DNA of 8,010 nt from an uncultured Bacillota bacterium. Lineage in GTDB: Bacteria; Bacillota; Clostridia; Peptostreptococcales; Anaerovoracaceae. A program made the position numbers and the translations under genes. Shown one piece after another: positions 1 to 6,763 of the stretch (position 1 is its first letter; every line of letters begins with the position of its first letter). Under the pieces are notes generated by a model that saw nothing but the letters and a program-made list of their open reading frames with translations, made no database searches and had not been told where the DNA came from. Location: NCBI GenBank assembly GCA_946408315.1, contig CAMJRV010000098.1, forward strand, positions 1 to 8,010, read 5' to 3'.

Positions 1-594
1 GTCGGAAAGCTGTCGGGATAAAATTTCATCGATATACATCTGCCTTGTCGCCTGAGTTTTCGCGGTGGTATTTTTCGGCATCTCATAATTTCCGCTGTCG
101 AGTGCAATCAATGCCCAAATGGGACCGTTGATCCCCTGCCAGATCGTTTTGTCAAAGTCCCCCAACGGCGCCAGCAGGTTATATCCCCCCACGTTCGAAG
201 GGTCTGCCCCGATGGCGGTGAGGGCTATGGTTACTCTTGCGTATTCCGTATATTTCTTTTCATGGAGCACTCCCTTGCAGTTCTTCACGTATTCAACGAC
301 CGTATTGTAGTAATCCCGATAATATTCCCTGGGAATCGCATACCCGCTCCTTGCAAGGCCGAGCACCGCCCATTCCCCGCCGATGGAGCTGACCTGAGGT
401 TTTTTTACCGCTTGATAAACATAGGCCGCTGTGTCGTTCAGGGCCTCCTCCACAGCCCGCTGACCCGCTGCCTGTACTCCGGACACAGCCGATCCGCTTG
501 TCGCAAATGCCGGGATGCTGCCGAAAGCCATGGAGACTACCAGAAGCAGCGCCAATAAAGAGCTGGCTCGCCTTCTTAGTTTGATTCCTTTCAT
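1..594 (-). CDS. Secreted protein with transcobalamin-like alpha/alpha-barrel domain, partial (C-terminus off the left edge)
   Basis: An open frame of 198 codons runs from ATG at 594 to the window edge without a stop, so only the N-terminal part is visible. It begins with a signal peptide: basic MKGIKLRRR, a hydrophobic core around residues 12-25, and a likely cleavage after IPAFA. The following region is helical and of the prenyltransferase/terpenoid-cyclase-like alpha/alpha-barrel type. It contains IALTAIGADPSNV and LIALDSGNYEMP, which match IALTALGINAAKV and LIALDSGNY in the barrel of the large upstream protein, so the two are paralogues. AGGAGGG lies 6 nt before the ATG, and the gap to the upstream stop is 15 nt, so it should be co-transcribed under the same cobalamin riboswitch. 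By family precedent DUF4430 domains probably follow the barrel, but they lie outside the window. Likely role (inference): a second surface or secreted corrinoid-binding protein. Confidence 0.92.
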   Translation of the reverse strand, partial: MKGIKLRRRASSLLALLLVVSMAFGSIPAFATSGSAVSGVQAAGQRAVEEALNDTAAYVYQAVKKPQVSSIGGEWAVLGLARSGYAIPREYYRDYYNTVVEYVKNCKGVLHEKKYTEYARVTIALTAIGADPSNVGGYNLLAPLGDFDKTIWQGINGPIWALIALDSGNYEMPKNTTAKTQATRQMYIDEILSRQLSD

Positions 595-607
595 CCTGCT
601 CCCTCCT
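595..607 (-). promoter_or_regulatory. Ribosome binding site of the downstream barrel-protein gene
   Basis: On the minus strand AGGAGGG (607-601) stands 6 nt before ATG at 594 and begins just 3 nt after the TAA of the large upstream gene. This fixes the start of the partial gene and indicates that it is translated from the same mRNA. Confidence 0.8.
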
Positions 608-609
608 TT

Positions 610-3600
610 TTATTTTGCAACATCATCCGCAAACCGCTTCAGAATCGTCGCAACCTCGGCCCGGGACGCGTTGCCTTTCGGTACGAGAGTCGTCGCCGTC
701 CGTCCGGTGACCAGCCCTTCTGCACTCGTCCATTTCATGGCCGGCTGGGCCCAGGTGCTGACGGCCGATGTGTCGGAAAACGCCTTAAGCTCGGCCGTCT
801 TTGCCGTATCATAGCCTTTATATTTTGCATAATTATAAAGGATCGTCGCCATTTGCTCCCGGGTCACATCGTCGTTCGTACCGAACAGACCGTTTCCAAG
901 ACCGGTAACGATACCCTTTTCATTGGCCCAGATGATAGCGTCGGTATACCACTGACCGGATTTTACATCCGTAAAGCTGTTGACCGCCGTTACAGCAGGC
1001 TTGCCCTCCGTACGGTAAAGCACGGTGACCAGCATGGCCCGGGTCATATTGGCGTTGGGGCTGAAGGTGGAAGCAGAGGTGCCGGTGAAGAGTTCCTTCT
1101 GCACGACGTACCGCACTGCACCATAGAACCAGTCCTTTTCCTTCACATCGGCAAATGAAGTCATTACAGCGTTTGCAGTCCCAATAAAGAACAGCGAGAA
1201 ATGAGTTGTTGTAAATACAAATCCCTTCTGTTCCGCATCATAATGGACATTTTCCATCGAGACGGGGTTTCCGTTGCCATCAAGATAGTAAACCGTTAAG
1301 GTTTTAGGATCGGCCCCCGCTGCCAAGGTAAACGGTAGAAATACCGTGGCTGTTCCGTCAAATTCATGGATTACTGCGTCCCCGATTATAACGCTGAGAT
1401 CAAATACGGGGGATTTACCGGCTATTTTCTGATTCTCTTTGCCAAGTTTGGAAACGTCTACGGATTCGACAATAAATTTGACCGTGGCATTTTCCGCAGT
1501 TCCCTTGAAACCGGCAAGTGTTTTCGTATCGAATGTCAGATCGGCGATCCCGCTTTGGATGGTAAGCCTCACATTCTTTGTGTCGGCTATCGCTTTGATG
1601 TCCTGGGCTTTGAGCTCGATCTGCACCGCCGGCACGCCGGCCGTCCCGGTCACATTAACTTTTACTTCCGCAGAAGTATCCGCGTTATTGGATTTCTTTA
1701 ACGTTTCAAGCACGTCTTTCAAAGCGTCTTTTATTTTACCGCTATCAACCGAAGCGACGGCAACCCCTTCTCTGATAACCGCAGCCGATCCAACTTCAGA
1801 GCTGACTGAAAGATTTTCTTGCGGGGAACCGGAGGACATACTCCTGGCATCCGGATCCTTCATGTAGTCCTTTGTGAAATAAAGCAGGACATGGTCGCCA
1901 TTTTTGACAGAATAAGAGTCCACGCCAACTGTAGGCAGCGTTGAATTCACCTTATAGAGCCAGCCGGAGTTTTGCATCCCATTATACTTCTCAGACAGGG
2001 TAAAACCACGAGGAGTAGTCACCGATCTGATATATCCGCTCGAAGCTCCCACCTGTGTGTATCCGGTTCCTTCAAGGGCTTTTATAATAACGGCCGATAC
2101 AGTCGAGCCCTCCGTTATATTGGCGACGGTTTTTCCGCCGATCCACGTCTCCTCCTTACCACTTTCGCTTAATCCCTGCAATGTGAAATATACGGTTATC
2201 GTCTTGCCAGGTTCAGGTTCGGAAGGCGATGAGGGAGAAGTTACAGTTACCCTGCAAAGCGGCGGTATCAAGTCGTTTGTGTTTTGCTCACTTACCCGTT
2301 TCGCGCTGATTGTGTACGTTCCGACAGCGGGGAAAGTAAGCGTAGCTTTTCCGTCAGGACCCGTCGTCACGCTTGATCCGACCTGGTTGCCGGAAGCGTC
2401 GTATGCGTATACAGTCGCGCCGTTTACAGGGCTGTATGGCCTGTCCTCCATAGTCTGGATATCTACCAACGAACCGGTGAGCGTAACGGTGACGGATTCC
2501 CCGGCTTTAATGTCTGCGGACGTTTTGTCAAATTTGGCAAGATTAAATTCCCCCCCGTAGTTCACGTAGAACATGACGACCGAATCGCCTTGCGCTACTC
2601 TGGTCTCTGTGAGCATCGTCGAAGGCAGCACTCCGTTGAGCGCATACATCCAGCCTGTTTGGGGTCCGGCTGCGACGCCTAAAATAGACGAGATATATCC
2701 GCTCCCTAACAGGGCGGTATCAGGATTATGGCCATTTGCGGCTAAAGCCGCTTTCAGCGCATCCAGATGTGTTCCGGCTACAGAAACGCTGGTTTCGGGC
2801 ATAAGAGTCTCACCGGTTTTAATGTTTTCTATGCGGACAGTCACGCTTTTTGGTGCATTCGGATCAGTCGGAACGTTACCCGGATTATTCTCCCCGGTAA
2901 GCGCCGTTCCGTCACCGGCCTGCGCCCCGAATTGATAGAGGTTGTAGACGCTGTGATTCGCATATTGGAATCCCCTATACGCCACTAACGCGCGGAATCC
3001 CTGCTCCGTGCTCAAAGCATTCGCAGTCGTGTTATTGTCATATCCCAACTGATTTGAACTCGTCCGGAACGCAAGAAGGCCGTCGATCAGGCTTTTTCCG
3101 TTTTTAGTGAAATCTCCGGTATTGGCGCCAGGGTCTTTCCCAAGCGAAGCAAGCGCTACTATGACCATTGACGTCGAGTTGGAGTTTCCGTAATGGCCCG
3201 AGTTGTTTTGCTGCGCGGAAAGATATGTGAGGCCGCCTTCCACTGCCGCCTCGATATCAGTGTGTTTCGCGGGGTAAAGTGTGTCGTTCAGATAATACGG
3301 GGCAAGGGCGGCAAGGGCCATCGCGGTGACATCCACATTAGGGGTGTTATTGCCCGTGATTATCGACCACGCGCTTTGCCCTGCCGCCGGTGTGAATTTA
3401 TTAGCGAGCAGATAGTCTATATACTGCGTACGTCCATAGGTGAGCGAATCATCGCTGTAATTGCCGCTGTCAAGCGCAATCAGACCAAATATAGCCTCTG
3501 TCGTCTGTGATACGGAATAATTGCCCCCAAGCTTGGTGACGAAATCCAGATAATCATCCGCAAAAAGCTCGCCCGCACGCACCTTGGCTGCGTTGATACC

Positions 3601-5649
3601 AAGTGCAGTGAGCGCGATGATCTTACGCTCCAGGTCTGTCATGCTTCCGTTTATATATGCCCCACGGGCATTTTCCACTATGCTTTTACCGGCAACTGCC
3701 GTCTGCTTACCGTAAGCGGACATGGACACTGCCGCCCAATCATTGTCTGTGCCGGTATAGTGCGCAGACAATGATTCGATCAGTTCAGAAACCGCCGTAT
3801 CGGTAGCCGAAAGCGTCTCGCGCGTTATGTTCAGCGTATAGAGATCGGTATTTGCCGGTGTATCCAGTCCCTGGGTGCTGATCGTCACCGTATTCGAGCC
3901 TGTGATGAGCGGCGCTTCAAAAGATAGCGTTCCCCGCGCGCTTTGTTGTCCGGATGTGATAAGCGTACCGGTCTCTTTTGTTTTCACAGTGATTGCCACA
4001 CTGTCGGCTATAGCCGGAGCGGCCAGGTCATACGATTTTGTTATTGCGTCAAACTTCAGGCCCATCGATGGCGAAACAGTTATGGACGCGACGTCGGCCG
4101 AATGCGACACCTTGCGCACAATGACCGGAATTTCTACCGTACGCGGCTCCACATAAGCCTCAAGACGGAATAATTTAAGCGTGGCGGTCAGAGTAGCGGA
4201 TTTGTCCGCCGCGGTTGGTCGCGCCAAAGTTCCAGAAGAAGTAACCGCGCTGGAATCACTTGTTTCCCATGTGATTCCCACTCCGTTATATCCGTTGTTT
4301 ACTGTTTGCCATGTTATTGGGCCAGGATAACCGAGTCCGCGGTATGCCATCTGAAGGCCCGAAGTCACCGCATCCGCCGAGACGTTCTGCTTTTTAATTA
4401 CATCGAACGTCAGCGCGGCTGCCACGGCGTCAAGCTCGGCATTGGCGTCATCAAGCTCGGCTTGCGTTACCGCAGGTACAGTGACGGTGAAGGTTTTACT
4501 GTCGCTGTACAGGTTTTTATATGCGGTGACTGTGAGGTTGACCGTTGCGTCGGCTTTCCCGGGGGCAGGTCTCGTCACGATGCCCTGTGCCGAGTTGATC
4601 TTTATGGCATCTGTGTTGCTGGAAGTCCACACGGCATTGACGCCGGAAACGCCGCCAAGACTGCTTGTATTCAGCCAGATACTGCGCAGTACACCGGAGG
4701 GATCACAGCTATCGTTATTGAAATACTTGAATACAAAGCTTGCGAGCGCTTGGTCGACGCTGGTCTTTTCTGCGGTTTTCTCCGCCAATTCTTCCTCGGT
4801 AAACGGCTGAATTGTGAGATTAAAGGTCACGGTTCGCGGAAGATCCGGATAATCGCCGTATTTCTTAGCATTATAGGAACCACCAATCGTTGCCTTAGCC
4901 GTCATTGTAACGTTTATCGGCTCTTCACCTGGTTTTGGACGCATCTGCAGAACGCCGGAATTTGACAAATACCTCGTGTTGCCCGACGTCCATTCCATGC
5001 TGATATTCGCGGAGGCAGAATTGGGTCCGTCAAGATAGCCCGGAAGCGAACCCAGATTAGCTTTGATGCTATCGGCAGATGCGTTATCCCCCTTGATTTT
5101 ATCAAAGGTCAATTCTGCAGCGAGAAGTCTTTCCAGGCGCTGCTCCGGAGTACAGACAGGGCTTGGATTTTGAATCAGCGGCAAGAGCGCATCCCATGCG
5201 GGCGCCCCGCTGGTACTGTTGCCAAAGGGCAAGTAGATTATTATGGACTCGTTTGCAGAAACTGTTGCTGTTGTAAATTTGGCAATATTGTCGCCATTAA
5301 GCCTCGCCCCCATCCAGTTTCCATATCCTTCTGAAGCGCGCGAGTGTCCAAGAAATGTCACGGGACGGTTACTGGAAAGCTGGCCGTCAAAGTTGGGGTC
5401 GACCGCTTTGACCACATCGAGTACGGTCGGGTTCACACCCGTATATGGGACGGTTACTTGCGTCGTTCCTGTAGCTTCCGGATACAGAACCACCCATCCG
5501 TCGAAGCTGTCTCTTGCGGCGATGAGATTAACCTCGACAGTTTTTGGCAGCTCCGGCTCATCTGCGAAAGCGGCGGTAGGAAAAATTGAAAATACCATAA
5601 CCAAAACGAGCAGTATGGATAGGTATTTACCGGCTAGTTTGTTTTTCAT
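610..5649 (-). CDS. Giant S-layer-anchored transcobalamin-like protein (alpha/alpha barrel, DUF4430 domains, Ig-like domains, three SLH)
   Basis: This 1679-residue exported protein is probably a wall-anchored corrinoid-binding protein. Domains in order: signal peptide 1-29 (cleavage near AAFA/DE); a divergent DUF4430-like domain at about 35-142; three atrophied bacterial Ig-like repeats at about 176-282, 298-392 and 404-512, with W-x-S/T-S type signatures such as VWTSSNTDAI; a cadherin-like beta-sandwich at 517-610; an alpha/alpha-barrel of prenyltransferase/transcobalamin type at about 615-905 (ALTALGIN, GLIALDSGNY, TAMALAALAPY, MVIVALASLGKDP); DUF4430 at 933-1030 (TGWMYALNGVLP, VAQGDSVVMFYV); a CnaB/Ig-like domain at 1036-1137; another DUF4430 at 1149-1260 (NSGWLYKVNSTLP, VKNGDHVLLYF); a beta-rich pre-SLH region at 1278-1490; and three SLH repeats from 1497, with TRAM, TREQ and SRAE motifs. 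GAGGT lies 8 nt before the ATG. A cobalamin riboswitch lies upstream. A barrel followed by DUF4430 is the order of intrinsic factor. Frame, export and anchoring are secure; cobalamin binding is inferred. Confidence 0.95.
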   Translation of the reverse strand: MKNKLAGKYLSILLVLVMVFSIFPTAAFADEPELPKTVEVNLIAARDSFDGWVVLYPEATGTTQVTVPYTGVNPTVLDVVKAVDPNFDGQLSSNRPVTFLGHSRASEGYGNWMGARLNGDNIAKFTTATVSANESIIIYLPFGNSTSGAPAWDALLPLIQNPSPVCTPEQRLERLLAAELTFDKIKGDNASADSIKANLGSLPGYLDGPNSASANISMEWTSGNTRYLSNSGVLQMRPKPGEEPINVTMTAKATIGGSYNAKKYGDYPDLPRTVTFNLTIQPFTEEELAEKTAEKTSVDQALASFVFKYFNNDSCDPSGVLRSIWLNTSSLGGVSGVNAVWTSSNTDAIKINSAQGIVTRPAPGKADATVNLTVTAYKNLYSDSKTFTVTVPAVTQAELDDANAELDAVAAALTFDVIKKQNVSADAVTSGLQMAYRGLGYPGPITWQTVNNGYNGVGITWETSDSSAVTSSGTLARPTAADKSATLTATLKLFRLEAYVEPRTVEIPVIVRKVSHSADVASITVSPSMGLKFDAITKSYDLAAPAIADSVAITVKTKETGTLITSGQQSARGTLSFEAPLITGSNTVTISTQGLDTPANTDLYTLNITRETLSATDTAVSELIESLSAHYTGTDNDWAAVSMSAYGKQTAVAGKSIVENARGAYINGSMTDLERKIIALTALGINAAKVRAGELFADDYLDFVTKLGGNYSVSQTTEAIFGLIALDSGNYSDDSLTYGRTQYIDYLLANKFTPAAGQSAWSIITGNNTPNVDVTAMALAALAPYYLNDTLYPAKHTDIEAAVEGGLTYLSAQQNNSGHYGNSNSTSMVIVALASLGKDPGANTGDFTKNGKSLIDGLLAFRTSSNQLGYDNNTTANALSTEQGFRALVAYRGFQYANHSVYNLYQFGAQAGDGTALTGENNPGNVPTDPNAPKSVTVRIENIKTGETLMPETSVSVAGTHLDALKAALAANGHNPDTALLGSGYISSILGVAAGPQTGWMYALNGVLPSTMLTETRVAQGDSVVMFYVNYGGEFNLAKFDKTSADIKAGESVTVTLTGSLVDIQTMEDRPYSPVNGATVYAYDASGNQVGSSVTTGPDGKATLTFPAVGTYTISAKRVSEQNTNDLIPPLCRVTVTSPSSPSEPEPGKTITVYFTLQGLSESGKEETWIGGKTVANITEGSTVSAVIIKALEGTGYTQVGASSGYIRSVTTPRGFTLSEKYNGMQNSGWLYKVNSTLPTVGVDSYSVKNGDHVLLYFTKDYMKDPDARSMSSGSPQENLSVSSEVGSAAVIREGVAVASVDSGKIKDALKDVLETLKKSNNADTSAEVKVNVTGTAGVPAVQIELKAQDIKAIADTKNVRLTIQSGIADLTFDTKTLAGFKGTAENATVKFIVESVDVSKLGKENQKIAGKSPVFDLSVIIGDAVIHEFDGTATVFLPFTLAAGADPKTLTVYYLDGNGNPVSMENVHYDAEQKGFVFTTTHFSLFFIGTANAVMTSFADVKEKDWFYGAVRYVVQKELFTGTSASTFSPNANMTRAMLVTVLYRTEGKPAVTAVNSFTDVKSGQWYTDAIIWANEKGIVTGLGNGLFGTNDDVTREQMATILYNYAKYKGYDTAKTAELKAFSDTSAVSTWAQPAMKWTSAEGLVTGRTATTLVPKGNASRAEVATILKRFADDVAK

Positions 5650-5662
5650 GCGATTTTACCTC
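5650..5662 (-). promoter_or_regulatory. Ribosome binding site of the giant surface protein
   Basis: Minus-strand TTGAGGT ends 8 nt before ATG at 5649 (GAGGT at 5662-5658). No other in-frame start nearby has a comparable site, and the ATG opens directly into a signal peptide, so this start is well supported. Confidence 0.65.
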
Positions 5663-5705
5663 AAATTCATTTTTTTAGCTTTTCCGAAAGTCGGAAGGCT
5701 CTGGT

Positions 5706-5768
5706 TCAGTCTCTTTCAGGGTTTGCTTTACCTCGCCTTCGGGAGCAGGGCATAGATTTAATTTCCAT
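5706..5768 (-). CDS. Possible 20-codon leader ORF (doubtful)
   Basis: An ATG at 5768 preceded by a purine-rich AGAAAGGGGGGA opens a 20-residue reading frame, MEIKSMPC followed by a basic RRRGK segment, ending in TGA at 5706. It lies in the long leader between the riboswitch terminator and the giant gene. The G-run is not a perfect Shine-Dalgarno and the peptide resembles nothing I recognise. It could be chance; it is listed because it occupies an otherwise gene-free leader. Confidence 0.15.
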   Translation of the reverse strand: MEIKSMPCSRRRGKANPERD

Positions 5769-5798
5769 TCCCCCCTTTCTGAATTGACAAGGATGGTT

Positions 5799-5824
5799 CG
5801 GGCCGGGACCAATGTCCTGGCCCG
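5799..5824 (-). other. GC-rich hairpin in the leader of the giant gene
   Basis: An inverted repeat CGGGCC/GGCCCG with an inner GGAC/GTCC pair encloses a short loop, broken by one A-C mismatch in the minus-strand RNA (a G-U pair on the other strand). No U-tract follows on either strand, so it is not an intrinsic terminator. It may stabilise the 5' end of the read-through mRNA or be structural debris. Between it and the gene start I see only the doubtful small ORF and the ribosome binding site. Confidence 0.4.
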
Positions 5825-5867
5825 CCTTCTCCTTGTGGACGAAATTCAGGGCATACTGCCCTTGTAT

Positions 5868-5908
5868 AAAAAAACGGGCTGCGGCAATATGCCGCAGCCC
5901 GTTTTTTT
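5868..5908 (-). terminator. Intrinsic terminator of the cobalamin riboswitch
   Basis: A perfect 12-bp stem, CGGGCTGCGGCA pairing with TGCCGCAGCCCG around a 3-nt loop, is flanked by seven A on one side and seven T on the other, so it can terminate in either direction. In the minus-strand transcript it comes 65 nt after the aptamer closes and before any coding sequence. That is where the off-switch of a transcriptionally acting cobalamin riboswitch should be. The 5' arm begins CGGGC, which is complementary to GCCCG in the aptamer's L5 region, a possible but unproven route to antitermination. Confidence 0.88.
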
Positions 5909-5932
5909 CTGCATCAAAATAAAATATCCATC

Positions 5933-5970
5933 GGAGTCACCTGTGCCGATTACCCGTCGGCGCGACTACC
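5933..5970 (-). promoter_or_regulatory. Candidate P13/L13 hairpin of the riboswitch expression platform
   Basis: Just after the aptamer the minus-strand RNA can fold GGTAGTC against GACTCC, with an inner stem GCCGA/TCGGC closing a CGGGTAA loop (5945-5961). The CGGG of this loop is complementary to CCCG in the L5 region of the aptamer. This is the kissing-loop arrangement (L5-L13) known for cobalamin riboswitches. The folding is read by eye. Confidence 0.55.
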
Positions 5971-5973
5971 TTT

Positions 5974-6143
5974 GGTCTTATGCAGGTCTTCTGGCTTGCG
6001 CATCCAACATTTTACTCTCCTTCCCAAGCAAGCTTCTCAGTGGATATGAGTAAAACTACGCGCTTACAGCGGCGGGCCCGCGCAGGTCTTTCACCTGCTT
6101 CCCTCTTAGCTGCTGATCTATCGGATCAGCAGAACATAAAACC
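5974..6143 (-). promoter_or_regulatory. Cobalamin (adenosylcobalamin-type) riboswitch aptamer
   Basis: The minus strand carries the conserved core of the cobalamin riboswitch in order. GGTTTTAT (6143-6136) pairs with ATAAGACC (5981-5974) to close the aptamer. Between them are a CTGCTGATC/GATCAGCAG hairpin, GGGAAGCAGGTGAAAGACC with its CCTGC partner, the GCCGCTGTAA segment, CCACTG followed by GGGAAGG in the P6 extension, and the B12 box GCCAGAAGACCTGC (5995-5982). The full peripheral P6-P10 region indicates the large adenosylcobalamin class rather than a compact variant. It lies upstream of the giant surface-protein gene with an intrinsic terminator between, so cobalamin should switch expression of that operon off. 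Ligand class is family knowledge; the regulatory sign is inferred from the terminator. Confidence 0.95.
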
Positions 6144-6196
6144 GTCTATTCAATTCTATATCTTTTGTATGGTTTTTTTATACCTTAAGCGTATCT

Positions 6197-6763
6197 CTAG
6201 ATTTCCGCCCCAGGATCGTCTGTCAGCAATCCGTTGACCAGAGTCAGATATTCCGGTAAGTCTCCGTCGCTCCATTGAATCCGGACACCCAGAAGCTCCT
6301 CCGCGGTCTTAACCACATTGCCCCCAAGGGCTTCTATGGAATATCGCATCCTGTCGGGATGCAGACAGACTTGTCCCGCAGGTCTTGTGCATTCGCTGCA
6401 GATCGTACAGTTCCCTGCAGACAGGGTCACACTTCCGGGATATCTCTGCTCCAGCCCGTACATTTTTTCGGAAAGCTGTTCCTTCGCGTTCAAATACACC
6501 TGACGAATATAGGCTGCGGCTTCTTCTTTCCCCTTTTCTTTATCGATAGCTTCCCGGTCAAAGCTAATCTTCGTGCCCAGAATATGGACATACCGGTACT
6601 TTCCCCAATATGCCTCCGGCTCAAAATCATAAGGAGGGCAGGACCAGATCCGTCCGTAACACCGACAAGCTTTGCAGTATTCCAGAAATATCGCTACATC
6701 CACATAATGTTCCAGATAATTTCTTACCGTCGTCTTATTTCTGAATTCTTCGATATGGTACAT
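6197..6763 (-). CDS. DUF2284 family protein with two four-cysteine (probably Fe-S) clusters
   Basis: This 188-residue soluble protein belongs to the predicted metal-binding family DUF2284. Two cysteine clusters are visible: C30-x2-C33-x-C35-x6-C42, within CKACRCYGRIWSCPP, and C119-x2-C122-x2-C125-x7-C133, within GNCTICSECTRPAG, followed by the family's CLHPDRMRYSIEALG segment. Eight cysteines in two sets of four suggest two iron-sulfur clusters, though this has not been shown here. The start at 6763 is chosen because GAGGAG lies 6 nt before it. An ATG 24 nt upstream would give a longer N-terminus but has no such site. The start lies inside the preceding TIM-barrel gene (29-nt overlap), so the two are probably translationally coupled. 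The family has no assigned reaction that I can state. If the upstream leader is a cobalamin switch, a role in corrinoid or corrinoid-enzyme metabolism would be a reasonable hypothesis. Confidence 0.92.
   Translation of the reverse strand: MYHIEEFRNKTTVRNYLEHYVDVAIFLEYCKACRCYGRIWSCPPYDFEPEAYWGKYRYVHILGTKISFDREAIDKEKGKEEAAAYIRQVYLNAKEQLSEKMYGLEQRYPGSVTLSAGNCTICSECTRPAGQVCLHPDRMRYSIEALGGNVVKTAEELLGVRIQWSDGDLPEYLTLVNGLLTDDPGAEI

Noticed and set aside
4306..4965. 219-codon plus-strand open frame
   Set aside because: It lies antisense within the giant gene, whose domains account for the region. The translation is cysteine- and arginine-rich without recognisable motifs, typical of a reverse-frame shadow.
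5799..5824. Hairpin considered as an intrinsic terminator
   Set aside because: No U-tract follows the stem on either strand.
5685..5840. Open minus-strand frame ending EPEPSDFRKS before the giant gene
   Set aside because: It has no ATG and no ribosome binding site at a usable distance, and overlaps the leader hairpin. Probably an open stretch by chance or an old remnant.
6173..6179. Run of seven T on the plus strand considered as the U-tract of a terminator
   Set aside because: No GC-rich stem precedes it on the plus strand, and in the minus-strand RNA it is a run of A.
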